Positions 1 to 8,260 are shown, counted from the first letter of the stretch. The stretch is 64,000 nucleotides of DNA from Hyphomicrobiales bacterium (GCA_017302635.1 JAFLCX010000001.1:372001-436000); one strand, 5' to 3'. Translations and numbers: made by a program. Notes: generated by a model from the sequence alone, not told the origin.

Positions 1-419
1 ATGTTGCCCTCGGCCGAGAGCGAGGCGACCGGGACTTGCTGCATACTCTCTCCCGCGAGCGAGCGCCTGAGGCTGGCAGCAGCCACCTCGGCAGTTAGCG
101 GAGAGCCATCGTGAAACACGACACCGGAGCGGAGCCTGAATCGCCAAGTGAGCCCATCCTCGCCGATCACCCAGCTTTCGGCAAGGCCACCGACCAGTCT
201 GCCATCCGGCTCCACCATCACCAGCGTTTCGGCAATCTGCATCCGGGCCATGATGTAGCCGGTATCGGTCGGCTCGTTCGAGGTCCATTCCCAAGGTGCG
301 GCAACGCGCAGCACGCCTGCTTCCTGAGCGGTAGAGGGCGCGGGCAGTGCCGCAAGGGCAGTCGCAGAAGCAGCCAGCGAGAGAACCGAGCGGCGGGACA
401 GGGGCAGAGAACGGAACAT
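1..419 (-). CDS. ABC transporter substrate-binding protein, family 5 (nickel/peptide type), N-terminal part
   Basis: The gene is cut by the window edge; about 139 codons are visible, read right to left from ATG at 419. The N-terminus has a Tat-like signal (SRRSVLSLAA followed by an Ala-rich stretch ending near STAQ), so the product is probably exported to the periplasm. The mature start (VLRVAAPWEW, then GLAESWVIGEDGLTWRFRLR and GVVFHDGSPLTA) matches the opening of SBP_bac_5 proteins, which bind peptides, nickel or metal-chelator complexes. It lies 45 bp downstream of the DUF1636 gene on the same strand, and both sit behind a Zur-type box, so the ligand may be a metal or metallophore. That link is inference. 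The rest of the gene and its permeases lie outside the window. Confidence 0.85.
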   Translation of the reverse strand, partial: MFRSLPLSRRSVLSLAASATALAALPAPSTAQEAGVLRVAAPWEWTSNEPTDTGYIMARMQIAETLVMVEPDGRLVGGLAESWVIGEDGLTWRFRLRSGVVFHDGSPLTAEVAAASLRRSLAGESMQQVPVASLSAEGN

Positions 420-464
420 CAAACACCTCGAACGGATTGGGATTCAGGAAAACGGAATGGCAGG

Positions 465-878
465 TCATGCCGGGCGAGGTTCGACCTGCCGGGCTTCGGG
501 AATAAGGGGCGGCACGCGACCGAGAATCCCGGCCTGCAGCGCTTCTGGTCGCTCGAACCGCTCCATGAATCCGTCAGGCCGGGCGGCATAGAGCGCGAAA
601 GCCTCAAGCACGGCGGCGGCATCACGCGCCGGATCGAGATCGCCGAACAGGTAGGTGAACCGGTCTTCGCCTGAGAAAGCGACCACGCAAGGCCGCTTGC
701 ACTGGCTCATGCAGCGCACATCACGCAGAAGCGCGATATCGATGCCACGTCGGGAGGCCTCGGCCTTGATGGCATCGGCGAGGCTGGCGCCCGGACGCAT
801 GTCATCGTGTCCGCTCCAGCCCTCGGGCTTGCAGCGGAAACAGATGGAGAGGCAGGCCTTTTCAGTGCGGGCGGACAT
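465..878 (-). CDS. DUF1636 family (putative metal-binding) protein
   Basis: 137 aa. Cysteine pairs typical of DUF1636 are visible: a CFRC pair near residue 13 and a CMSQCKRPC cluster near residue 56, followed by the conserved VVAFSGEDRFTYLFGDL segment. DUF1636 proteins are annotated as predicted metal-binding and are often found beside cobW-like or metal transport genes; no reaction is known to me. The first gene downstream of the Zur-like box at 961-980, with its ATG about 80 bp from it, and followed after 45 bp by a nickel/peptide-type binding protein. The arrangement suggests a role in metal acquisition or sparing under zinc limitation, which is inference. No signal peptide is seen, so the protein is probably cytoplasmic. 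Confidence 0.85.
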   Translation of the reverse strand: MSARTEKACLSICFRCKPEGWSGHDDMRPGASLADAIKAEASRRGIDIALLRDVRCMSQCKRPCVVAFSGEDRFTYLFGDLDPARDAAAVLEAFALYAARPDGFMERFERPEALQAGILGRVPPLIPEARQVEPRPA

Positions 879-960
879 GATCAGGCCGTCTCGTAATCCC
901 GGAAATGGCGGTCATGCGGCAGAGTTTCCCGGAAGGCATCATCGGTCAGGTCAATCGTTT

Positions 961-980
961 ATGTTATAATGTAACATTTC
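961..980 (-). promoter_or_regulatory. Zur-type operator
   Basis: The dyad ATGTTA-N5-TAACAT (961-977), followed by TTC, differs at a single position from the 17-bp core of the E. coli Zur box (ATGTTATAATATAACAT), and the right-hand flank TTC also fits. It lies about 80 bp upstream of the DUF1636 start on the minus strand. Nothing on the plus strand begins nearby, so control of the leftward DUF1636/binding-protein unit is the natural reading. Zur repression in zinc-replete cells is established for this motif class; its action here is inferred. Confidence 0.75.
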
Positions 981-1159
981 TCAATCATGCGAATGGGCAG
1001 GGGTCAAGCCCTTTCGATCACTTCAGATTGGCTCTAATGCATCGTAGCGTGGGATAAGCTGCCGAGAGCCGCGCGCGATCGTGCTCGGTGCCGAGCGCTC
1101 CTGAGGCCTCGCCGGGCATGTCGACGGGAATTGCGGTCGTCAAGGAGCCACATCCGGCC

Positions 1160-1840
1160 TTATCTGCCGGCGGTCTCGCGCGCCTCCCGCGCCGTTCCGA
1201 AGATCGGCATCGTCACGCCGGTTTGTCCATGTGCGGCCATCAGTGCATCTCGCACGAAGGCGATATGCGCCGTCTCCTCGATGATTTCAGCCAGATACTG
1301 CGCTTCGATCATCGTTTTCCCGACCCCGATCGTACCGTGATTGGCCAGAACCGCAGCGCGGATTGATCGATCCTGGAAAACCGGACTGATTTCAGCCTCG
1401 GTCTGCGGCCCGCCCAGTGGAGATAGCGGGATGAGCGGCATCCGCCCGATTTTCTCGATGGTCTGAACGGTCAGGCAGGGGATTTCCCGGCCCGCACTGG
1501 CATAACCCGTCGCCCACGGACTGTGGCAATGCACGATAGCCTGAATATCGGGCCGGATACGATAGAGATCGAGGTGGAAATCGAGATCCTTGGACGGCTT
1601 GAACTCGGAAGGCTCCATTTTGCCATCGAGATGAACAAGCTGAAGGTTCTCGCGCGTGCATTCGTTGAAGCCGACGCCGGAAGGCTTGATCACGATGGCA
1701 TTGCCCGAGGCGAGGCGCATCGAGAGATTCCCGCCCGCGTTGGTCTGCAACCGCAAGTCAAAGCAGCGTTTGGCTGCCCAGATCACCTCGTCTTTGCGCG
1801 CCTGAATGTCTGCTGGGTCGAGCATGGGTCTGTCCGTCAT
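1160..1840 (-). CDS. class II aldolase/adducin family protein (fuculose-phosphate aldolase / ribulose-phosphate epimerase type)
   Basis: 226 aa. The family landmarks are in order: TNAGGNLS near residue 33 (phosphate binding), PSKD at 82-85, the metal-binding His104 and His106 (HCH) and His168 (NHG). Fuculose-phosphate aldolases have a catalytic Glu in PSSE; here that position is Asp85, as in AraD-type 4-epimerases (PSSD), so either a retro-aldol or an epimerisation reaction is possible. It is the last gene of a leftward run starting with a sugar ABC importer, and its ATG overlaps the stop of the Tm-1-like gene. It probably acts in the cytoplasm on a phosphorylated intermediate of the imported compound. 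Substrate unknown. Confidence 0.85.
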   Translation of the reverse strand: MTDRPMLDPADIQARKDEVIWAAKRCFDLRLQTNAGGNLSMRLASGNAIVIKPSGVGFNECTRENLQLVHLDGKMEPSEFKPSKDLDFHLDLYRIRPDIQAIVHCHSPWATGYASAGREIPCLTVQTIEKIGRMPLIPLSPLGGPQTEAEISPVFQDRSIRAAVLANHGTIGVGKTMIEAQYLAEIIEETAHIAFVRDALMAAHGQTGVTMPIFGTAREARETAGR

Positions 1841-2976
1841 ATCGTTTGGAGGAGGAGTTCGAGTTCTTTCGCAACACGCGATGCAGTGGCGAGATCATTG
1901 ATGTGAGTTTCGACGGGTACGACGCGCAGGTTCGGAGGGGCCAGCGCCTGCGCCGTTTCCAGAAAGACGGCCCGGAGGTCCGGATCTTCGATCGCACCGC
2001 CGGGGCAATCCTGATGCGAGAACCCACCCATCGGCACAACGACGACCGAATTCGCAGATGAAGAGCCGGCCGCATCAACCAGAATGCGCGCGAGCTGTTT
2101 CATCTCGTTCGGCAGCACCTTCACATGCGTGAAGAAACCGGAATGCGCATAATGCGAGCGCTGACGATAGGGCTCCGGAACGCTGGCCAGCGGACCCAGC
2201 CCGATGAAATTGAGCCCTCCCGGCAGTACGACATTCGGAAGGCCCATCTCGCGCGCAAAAGTGAAGCGATCCGGCATCGCAACGCAGGCCCCGGCGAGGT
2301 GCAATCGCGTCAGCTCATGCGGCGTAAGGTCGATCACGGCCCGCAAGCGTCCCTCCCGGCCCAGCCGGGACAGAGCCGCGCCGCCATAGCCATTCGCATG
2401 AAAGAACGTGCTGGAAATTCCCCTGCCCTCTAGGATTTTCGAAAGCTGATCGGCGCCGAGCTGGGTCGCACCAAGGACTGAGATGGCAACCGAGGTTTCC
2501 CGGTCTTCCCTGTGCGGCAGACCCACGAGACCGGCCAGCATGGCTGCGCATCGATCAAGAAGATCGCGCATCCACCCATTCAGGCCCGAAAAATCAGCGA
2601 GCGTCGGCATCAGGATGATGGCCGAGCGCGCCAGAGCCGGCCGCGGATCAAAGGGCAGCGTCGTCACCAGGACCTGCGGGAACTCAACGGGCTGGCGCTC
2701 CATGATCCGCAGGATCATTTCCCCGCCGGTGCCTCCTCCGAGGCCGACAACCGCTCGAGCGCCGTCGGCAATCGCCTGAGCCACAGCGCCGAAGGCCTGT
2801 TCGCTGACCGCCTGCATGCGAGCGAGCTTGCGCTCTCCCGGCCAGACCTCGCCCTCGGCGCCAAGCGAGAGATCGATCACGCGAACACTGAGCGCCCGTT
2901 CACCCAATTGGTGGACAAGGTATTGAGCCTCGCTGGCCTTTGTATCCATGGTCGCGAGGAGGACGACATCAGCCAC
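1837..2976 (-). CDS. UPF0261 / Tm-1-like ATP-binding domain protein
   Basis: 379 aa, the usual length for UPF0261. It opens with VVLLATMDTKASEAQYL, and the glycine-rich VGLGGGTGGEMI near residue 80 is the family's nucleotide-binding signature. Related folds occur in the tomato Tm-1 resistance protein; the bacterial proteins are found in sugar-acid or carbohydrate clusters without a settled reaction. The start is GTG at 2976, just after the permease stop at 2981, because the conserved N-terminus begins there and no ATG lies upstream in frame. The 3' end overlaps the class II aldolase start by 4 bp, so the two are translationally coupled and probably act on successive or joint steps. Confidence 0.85.
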   Translation of the reverse strand: MADVVLLATMDTKASEAQYLVHQLGERALSVRVIDLSLGAEGEVWPGERKLARMQAVSEQAFGAVAQAIADGARAVVGLGGGTGGEMILRIMERQPVEFPQVLVTTLPFDPRPALARSAIILMPTLADFSGLNGWMRDLLDRCAAMLAGLVGLPHREDRETSVAISVLGATQLGADQLSKILEGRGISSTFFHANGYGGAALSRLGREGRLRAVIDLTPHELTRLHLAGACVAMPDRFTFAREMGLPNVVLPGGLNFIGLGPLASVPEPYRQRSHYAHSGFFTHVKVLPNEMKQLARILVDAAGSSSANSVVVVPMGGFSHQDCPGGAIEDPDLRAVFLETAQALAPPNLRVVPVETHINDLATASRVAKELELLLQTI

Positions 2977-2980
2977 CGGA

Positions 2981-3844
2981 TCAGCCCTTCACCGCGCCGG
3001 CCGTCATGCCGGTAATGATCTGCCGCGAAGCGAAGAAGGTGAAAAGGATGGGCGGAATGGCCAGCAGCATGCCGGTCGCCATGATCACCCCCCAATCGAT
3101 GTTGTATTCGGTAAGCGAGTTCACAATCGTCACAGGCACGGTTCGGGTGCTTCGGTCCGACAGGGCATTCGCGAGCAGGAACTCGTTCCAGCCGATACGG
3201 AACGTGAAGATCGCAGCCGCCGCAAGGCCGGGCTTGATCAGCGGCAGGACCACCAGAAAAAACACCTGAAATGGCCCTGCGCCATCCATCCGCGCGGCTT
3301 CCTCCAACTGAACCGGCACCTGCACGATGAAGCTTTGCAGGATCCAGATCACGAATGGCAGGTTCATCGCCACATAGACCAGAATGATGCCGTAGCGGGT
3401 GCCGCTGATTCCGTACTGGAAGGTCCAGATTCCGAAGACCGGCACGAGCAGCACGGCAGGCGGTACCATGCGCATCAGCAGGGTCGAGAGCGAGGCCGTG
3501 TCACGCCCGATGAACCGGAAACGCACGATCGCATAGGCGGCCATGCAGCCGATGACGAGCGTGAGAACGGTCGAGATCAGGCAGATGATCAGCGAATTCA
3601 CCAGCGCGCGGCCAAAGGTGGGATCGCAAAAATCGAGGCTCTTCGGCTGATACCAGAGCAGGTCGCACAAGGCCGCCTCATAATTACGCAGGGTCGGCAT
3701 GAACAGAAGGCTCGATCGATCTGACATGATGTCGACATTGAGCTTCAGCGAGGTCGCGAGCATCAGTACGATCGGGCCAACGGCCATGATCACGAGGATG
3801 ATCAGCACCATGTAGAAAAGCGGGTTCTGGCGTTCGCGTTCCAT
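2981..3844 (-). CDS. carbohydrate ABC transporter permease, MalG type
   Basis: About 287 aa from ATG 3844. A longer reading frame runs back into the preceding permease, but MERERQNPLF is the natural cytoplasmic N-terminus and starts 1 bp after that gene's stop. Six hydrophobic segments are visible, and the EAA loop (EEAARMDGAGPFQVFFLVVLP) that docks on the ATPase lies near residue 190. This is the second membrane subunit of a CUT1 importer for a carbohydrate, paired with the MalF-type protein at 3846-4781. The ligand is unknown. Confidence 0.92.
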   Translation of the reverse strand: MERERQNPLFYMVLIILVIMAVGPIVLMLATSLKLNVDIMSDRSSLLFMPTLRNYEAALCDLLWYQPKSLDFCDPTFGRALVNSLIICLISTVLTLVIGCMAAYAIVRFRFIGRDTASLSTLLMRMVPPAVLLVPVFGIWTFQYGISGTRYGIILVYVAMNLPFVIWILQSFIVQVPVQLEEAARMDGAGPFQVFFLVVLPLIKPGLAAAAIFTFRIGWNEFLLANALSDRSTRTVPVTIVNSLTEYNIDWGVIMATGMLLAIPPILFTFFASRQIITGMTAGAVKG

Positions 3845-3845
3845 G

Positions 3846-4781
3846 TCACTCCTCCCCGACCGGAGCGGCACGCAAGGCACGGGCACGGGCTTCCATGGCT
3901 TTTGAATAAAGGAACATGGCCAAGGTCAGCCCCATCAGCACCAGCAGCAGGATATTCGACATCGCGGCGGCTTCGCCCAGCGCCCGGAATTCCGAGGCCG
4001 TGCGATTGATGCGCAAGGACAGGATCTCGGTGGCAAGGCCGGGCCCGCCATTTGTCATGACGAGGATCACTTCCAGCACCTTGAAAGCATCAATCAGCCG
4101 CAAGAGCATGGTCACGATGAGCACCGGCAACATCAGGGGCAGCTTGATGTAGAGAATGGTCTGCCACTGGCTCGCCCCGTCGATGCGCGCAGCTTCCAGC
4201 GCCGAGCGCGGCAAGGATTGCAAGGCGGCCAGCGACAAGATGAAGATGAAGGGCGTCCATTGCCAGATATCGGCAATCACCACCGCCGCGAAGGCCCAGT
4301 CGGAATCGGAAAGCCACGGCACCGCCTCAAAACCCATCGAGGTGAGCGTGCGATTGAAGATGCCGATGGTCGGGTGATACATGTAGCGCCACATCAGGCC
4401 CACGACGATCGGGGCCACCATCATTGGCAGGATGAACAGGGTCCGCAGCAGGGACATGCCCCGGATGTTCCGGTCAAGCAGCAAGGCGAGGCCGACCCCG
4501 ATGATCATCTCGGCGGTGACCACGACAGCCGCGAATTTCAAGGTGACCCAGAGGCTTTCGCGGAAAGCAGCGTCGCCCAGAAGCTTCATGTAGTTCTTCA
4601 AGCCCACATAGGCAGCTTCACCGATGCGCTGGCTCGGGTTCCAGTCGAGAAAACTTGCATAGATGACATAGCCGATCGGGTAGATCAGGGCGACGACCAG
4701 AACGATAGCCGCAGGTGCCAGAAAGAGGTACGGGGTCAGCCGGTTGGCTGTTGCAATACTCAATTGTCCTGCCTTCCCCAT
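3846..4781 (-). CDS. sugar ABC transporter permease, MalF/UgpA type
   Basis: 311 aa inner-membrane protein with six predicted hydrophobic helices; the first is around residues 17-37. The EAA loop (LEAARIDGASQWQTILYIKLP) near residue 200 is the ATPase-coupling element, and FKVLEVILVMTNGGPG is a segment well conserved in CUT1 permeases. It pairs with the MalG-type permease that follows it, and is separated from the binding-protein gene by 118 bp holding a strong hairpin. It forms the translocation channel of the carbohydrate importer encoded at 2981-7364. Confidence 0.92.
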   Translation of the reverse strand: MGKAGQLSIATANRLTPYLFLAPAAIVLVVALIYPIGYVIYASFLDWNPSQRIGEAAYVGLKNYMKLLGDAAFRESLWVTLKFAAVVVTAEMIIGVGLALLLDRNIRGMSLLRTLFILPMMVAPIVVGLMWRYMYHPTIGIFNRTLTSMGFEAVPWLSDSDWAFAAVVIADIWQWTPFIFILSLAALQSLPRSALEAARIDGASQWQTILYIKLPLMLPVLIVTMLLRLIDAFKVLEVILVMTNGGPGLATEILSLRINRTASEFRALGEAAAMSNILLLVLMGLTLAMFLYSKAMEARARALRAAPVGEE

Positions 4782-4853
4782 CTGCGCGGCGTATGGCCCG
4801 AGAACGTGATCCCGGTTCTGGATCTCAACGTGTTCTCAGCAATAAGAAAACTG

Positions 4854-4886
4854 GGGAGGGCATGGAGACAGACCCCACGCCCTCCC
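4854..4886 (-). terminator. intergenic hairpin after the sugar-binding protein gene
   Basis: An 8-bp perfect inverted repeat, GGGAGGGC (4854-4861) and GCCCTCCC (4879-4886), encloses a 17-nt loop in the 118-bp gap between the binding protein and its permeases. There is no clear U-tract, so it is more likely a partial terminator or an mRNA-stabilising stem that keeps the binding protein more abundant than the membrane subunits, as known for malE-type operons. Confidence 0.5.
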
Positions 4887-4899
4887 TCTCGGGAGCTTG

Positions 4900-6234
4900 T
4901 TACTTTTGCCAGGTGTAATACCCGGCTGCCCGCATTTCGGCGCGCGTGCGCTCGGCCACTCCGTCGAGGCTCGCCTTGATATCGGCATTCTCGGTCAGGA
5001 CCTTGGAAAGCGTCGTGCCGAGATCGGCATTGATCTTGCCCCACGGCGGGATGATCGGGCGCCAATCCGGATCAGCATCCTTCAGCGCTTCGCCGAAGGC
5101 CGCAGAAAACGGGAACTTGGCGTTTAGCGTCGGGTTCTTGTGCGTCGAGTAACGCGAGGGATTGCCGCCTTCGAGCGCGATTTTCAGATCTGCTTCTTTT
5201 GATGTCAGCCATTGCAGCAGCAGGAAGGCCGCCTCCTTGCTCTTGGCGTTTTTCGGGATGCCGATCCCGAAGCCGCCGGTCTGCGAGCCAGCGCGCACCC
5301 CTACCGGATGTTTCACCCAGCCCACCTTGCCGACAACCTTGCTGTTGGCAGGGTTTTCGAAGCCGGCCGCATAGACCGTGCTGTCAAGGAACATCGCCGA
5401 GTTGCCCTGAGCAAAAGAGGCTGCGGCTTCGGCCGGGCCAAAAACCTGGCTGCCCCTCACGCCGCATTCGACAATCTTCTTCAGAGCCTGCGCAGCGGCA
5501 ATGCCCTTCTCGTTGTTGACGATCGGGTTCCATTGATCATCAAAGATGCGTCCGCCAAGCGGGGCCAGATGCAGCAGGAAGGCATGCGCGGCATGGTGAC
5601 CCGAAGCCGCACGCATCGCGACACCGCCCATGCCCGGCTCCATCTGCGGGATCTTGCAGGCGAGATCGAGCATCTCGGTATAGGTCTTGGGCGGGGCCAG
5701 CTTGTGCTTTTCGAAAACATCCGTGCGGTAGAACAGAACCGAGGTCTCGGCTCCGAACGGCACGCCGAAGAGCGATCCGGTCGGTCCCGGCAGATAGCCC
5801 TTCCTGCCGCCGGCGACGCCGATGTTCTGGACATAGCCGTCAATCAGGTCCTCTGCATCATAGGCCGGATCGGCAAGCTTCGGGTTCATGAAGTAGCGGG
5901 CCAGATTTTCGAGCTGGTCCGCGAAAACATAATCCGCCTTCGAGAATACGACATAGGCAATGAGGTCGTAATCGCCGCGCGCCTTGGTCAGCTCAAGTGT
6001 CTGCTTCTCGCGCATCTTGAGGAATTCAAGCTGATCGACCTCAACCTGGATGCCGGTCAATTTCGTGAATTCCGGCAAAACCTTGCGCACCGCCGAGTAA
6101 TGCGGATGCGCGGGAAAATTCACGACGAGCTTGGTGCCGGCATAGGGCTTGAACGCCGCATCACTGGCCAGAACGGCCGTTGCGCTGGCTGCCGCCAGAA
6201 ACAACCCCGCCTTGATCGATTGCATGAAACTCAA
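4900..6234 (-). CDS. extracellular solute-binding protein, family 1 (sugar ABC importer)
   Basis: 444 aa from TTG 6234 or 441 from ATG 6225. GGGAGG lies 5 nt before the TTG and 14 nt before the ATG, so the TTG start is favoured by spacing but not proven. A Sec signal peptide (SIKAGLFLAAASATAVLAS) precedes the mature protein. The body has the SBP_bac_1 pattern: VNFPAHPHYSAVRKVLPEF, later TGIQVEVDQLEF, and a closing region with GNPSRYSTHKNP. It captures the ligand in the periplasm for the permeases at 2981-4781 and the ATPase at 6285-7364. No residue pattern tells me which sugar it binds. Confidence 0.92.
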   Translation of the reverse strand: MSFMQSIKAGLFLAAASATAVLASDAAFKPYAGTKLVVNFPAHPHYSAVRKVLPEFTKLTGIQVEVDQLEFLKMREKQTLELTKARGDYDLIAYVVFSKADYVFADQLENLARYFMNPKLADPAYDAEDLIDGYVQNIGVAGGRKGYLPGPTGSLFGVPFGAETSVLFYRTDVFEKHKLAPPKTYTEMLDLACKIPQMEPGMGGVAMRAASGHHAAHAFLLHLAPLGGRIFDDQWNPIVNNEKGIAAAQALKKIVECGVRGSQVFGPAEAAASFAQGNSAMFLDSTVYAAGFENPANSKVVGKVGWVKHPVGVRAGSQTGGFGIGIPKNAKSKEAAFLLLQWLTSKEADLKIALEGGNPSRYSTHKNPTLNAKFPFSAAFGEALKDADPDWRPIIPPWGKINADLGTTLSKVLTENADIKASLDGVAERTRAEMRAAGYYTWQK

Positions 6235-6284
6235 TGGATCCTCCCATCCGATATGCGCTCTTGAGAAGCGCGTTCTTGATCGCC

Positions 6285-7364
6285 TTACAACGACGTTTCA
6301 GTTTTAGAATCAAATAGATAAAGGCTTTCTTCGGCAACCTTGAAGCCGCGCGTTCCCCCGATCGGGATCGGGCCGGAAGCGTTGACCTCGATCGCGATTC
6401 GCGCGCCACCCAATTCCGAGATGATGACCGACTGAGCACCGAGATATTCGGAAAGCACGACCGGCAACTGGAGCGCATCCGCGCCCTCGGACGGCTCAAA
6501 GGCCGAAGGGCGTACCCCGAGATCGACCGCGCGCCCAAGGGATGCATGCAGGCTCTTGCTGCGCTCAGGTGAAAGCAGGAACCGAAACCCCTGCCCCACC
6601 ACGGCCACGCGGTCCTCCTCGCCGACCAGATCGGCCTTGAGGAAATTCATGGTCGGCGAGCCGATGAAGCCCGCGACAAAACGGTTGGCCGGGCGGCGAT
6701 AGAGTTCTTCCGGCGAGCCGGCCTGCATGATCTTGCCGTGCCGCATCACCACGATGCGATCGCCGAGCGTCATCGCCTCCACCTGATCATGCGTGACATA
6801 GATCATGTTCTTGCGAATGCGGCGGCTCATGAGCGCCAGTTCGGCCCGCATGGAACCGCGCAGTTTCGCGTCCAGGTTCGAGAGCGGCTCGTCGAACAGA
6901 AAGGTTCCGGCATCGCGGACCAGAGCGCGGCCCATCGCAACGCGCTGACGCTGGCCACCGGACAGTTCGGCGGGCTTGCGATCCAGGTAGGGTGTGAGGT
7001 CGAGCGTGGCTGCAACGTCTCGGACGCGACGCTCTATTTCTGCCGAAGGATAGCGTGCAAGCCGCAAGGCGAAGGACATGTTCTTTGCGACATTCATGTG
7101 CGGGTAGAGCGCGTAATCCTGGAAAACCATGGCCAGGTCGCGCTCTTTAGGCTCGAGCCGTGTCACGTCACGCCCATCAATCAGGATCGCGCCGCCCGAG
7201 CAGGTTTCAAGGCCGGCGATCATCCGCAGGGTTGTGGATTTGCCGCAACCCGATGGACCAACCAGCACGGTGAACTCGCCGTCCGCCATTGTGAGATCCA
7301 ATCCCTCGATGATCGAGTGATCCCCGTAAGCCTTGCGCAGGCTCTCGATGCGTATCTCCGGCAT
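6285..7364 (-). CDS. ABC transporter ATP-binding protein, UgpC/MalK type
   Basis: About 359 aa from ATG 7364, chosen over the ATG at 7394 because GGGAG sits 5 nt upstream and the conserved PEIRIESLRKAYGD begins there. Walker A (GPSGCGKST), Q-loop (FQDYALYPHM), signature (LSGGQRQRV), Walker B (FLFDEPLSNLD) and the switch His (THDQVEAM) are all intact. A C-terminal TOBE-type domain follows FIGSPTMNFL. It energises the CUT1 importer and is the first gene of the leftward run. The candidate GntR operator at 7425-7436 lies about 60 bp upstream. Confidence 0.93.
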   Translation of the reverse strand: MPEIRIESLRKAYGDHSIIEGLDLTMADGEFTVLVGPSGCGKSTTLRMIAGLETCSGGAILIDGRDVTRLEPKERDLAMVFQDYALYPHMNVAKNMSFALRLARYPSAEIERRVRDVAATLDLTPYLDRKPAELSGGQRQRVAMGRALVRDAGTFLFDEPLSNLDAKLRGSMRAELALMSRRIRKNMIYVTHDQVEAMTLGDRIVVMRHGKIMQAGSPEELYRRPANRFVAGFIGSPTMNFLKADLVGEEDRVAVVGQGFRFLLSPERSKSLHASLGRAVDLGVRPSAFEPSEGADALQLPVVLSEYLGAQSVIISELGGARIAIEVNASGPIPIGGTRGFKVAEESLYLFDSKTETSL

Positions 7365-7424
7365 TGCGTCTCCCGCGGCCCCCAGAGCCGTCATTTTTCA
7401 GTTTCTGCCAAGGAGTAGGTCTAA

Positions 7425-7436
7425 TATGTATACAAA
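7425..7436. promoter_or_regulatory. candidate GntR operator, copy 1
   Basis: TATGTATACAAA, that is TTTGTATACATA on the minus strand. It lies between the divergent ABC operon and the GntR gene. It matches the copy at 8204-8215 at 11 of 12 positions and shares TTTGTATRCA with the one at 8224-8235. The GTATAC core is a dyad of the kind bound by FCD-family GntR proteins. The assignment is inferred from repetition and position. Confidence 0.55.
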
Positions 7437-7462
7437 GTCAATAAAAATTATGCAGTCCGACT

Positions 7463-7477
7463 TTCCAAGACTTGGAA
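7463..7477. repeat. perfect 15-bp palindrome upstream of the GntR gene
   Basis: TTCCAAG-A-CTTGGAA, two 7-bp arms around one base, 51 bp before the regulator ATG. It differs in sequence from the TTTGTATRCA sites, so it could be a second operator or bind another regulator. No other copy was noticed in the window. Confidence 0.4.
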
Positions 7478-7527
7478 CCGGCCCGCCGTCGTGCTAGTTG
7501 CTCAATCAACAAACGAAAGGATTATCG

Positions 7528-8178
7528 ATGGAAATGCCGTCTTCCGGTCGTGAATCGACCGCCGCACGCATCGAAGCTGCGCTCCTGGAGGATATTGCCA
7601 TCGGGGAGCTGGAGGCTGGCGCCCGGCTTGACGAGACGCGCCTGGCGGAGCGTTTCGGCGTCTCCCGGACACCCGTGCGCGAGGCACTCAATCGCCTGAC
7701 GGCTCAGGGCGTTCTGGTCACAGGCGAGAAACGCGGTGTCCGCGTGGCGCAGTACAGCCGCGAAGAGCTGGCACAAATGTTTGAAGCCATGCATGAAATC
7801 GAAGCTTTTTGTGCCGGCCTGGCCGCACAGAGACTGACCTTGCTGGCCCGTTCGGAACTTGAAAGTGCGCAGGCGGAATGTGTCGCAGCTGCCGAGTCAG
7901 GCGATCGCCTGCGCTATCTCAAGGCCAACGAGGCGCTGCATTTCCTGATCTATCGCGCGACCCGCAACATTTATATCGAAGCGCTGGCGGTGGATTTTCG
8001 TCGCCGGACGGGCCCGTTCAGGGCCAAGAAGTTCGCGACTCGCGATGATCTGATCGCCTCGGCCCGAAGCCACGAAGAGTTGCTGCAAACCATCTTTTCA
8101 GCAGATTCAGAACGCGCTTCCGATGGGATGAGGCGGCACATGACGGCCAGTTTTCTGCGTGTCCTCGCGGTCAATTGA
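7528..8178 (+). CDS. GntR family transcriptional regulator, FCD subfamily
   Basis: 216 aa from ATG 7528, which has AAAGGA 8 nt upstream; an ATG at 7498 would add ten residues without a visible ribosome site. The N-terminal winged helix has the hallmark LAERFGVSRTPVREALNRL. The C-terminal all-helical FCD domain shows the usual metal/ligand His pattern (NEALHFLIY, SHEELL, GMRRHM). Members typically repress sugar-acid or carboxylate catabolic genes until their ligand binds. It sits between the ABC importer operon and the lactonase-HAD-aldolase-kinase genes, with matching operator-like sequences on both sides, so it probably governs both and itself. Confidence 0.9.
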   Translation: MEMPSSGRESTAARIEAALLEDIAIGELEAGARLDETRLAERFGVSRTPVREALNRLTAQGVLVTGEKRGVRVAQYSREELAQMFEAMHEIEAFCAGLAAQRLTLLARSELESAQAECVAAAESGDRLRYLKANEALHFLIYRATRNIYIEALAVDFRRRTGPFRAKKFATRDDLIASARSHEELLQTIFSADSERASDGMRRHMTASFLRVLAVN

Positions 8179-8203
8179 GCTTCTGCGGGTCGCAGAGAAA
8201 AAT

Positions 8204-8215
8204 TTTGTAGACATA
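8204..8215. promoter_or_regulatory. candidate GntR operator, copy 2
   Basis: TTTGTAGACATA lies in the 82-bp gap between the regulator stop and the lactonase-like gene. It has one mismatch to TTTGTATACATA, the minus-strand reading of copy 1. Confidence 0.5.
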
Positions 8216-8223
8216 AAATAATT

Positions 8224-8235
8224 TTTGCATACAAA
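8224..8235. promoter_or_regulatory. candidate GntR operator, copy 3
   Basis: TTTGCATACAAA, reading TTTGTATGCAAA on the minus strand. It is 8 bp from copy 2 and about 26 bp upstream of the lactonase-like ATG at 8261, a position where binding would block transcription or translation initiation signals. Shares the TTTGTATRCA core with copy 1. Confidence 0.5.
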
Positions 8236-8260
8236 TCTCCGGATCAGTGAGGAGATTTCG

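Noticed and set aside
111..674. Plus-strand frame over the first genes
   Set aside because: It overlaps the binding-protein and DUF1636 genes, which have recognisable sequence on the minus strand.
879..1159. Possible cobalamin riboswitch near the DUF1636 gene
   Set aside because: No B12-box or stem set was recognised; the Zur-type dyad explains the region better.
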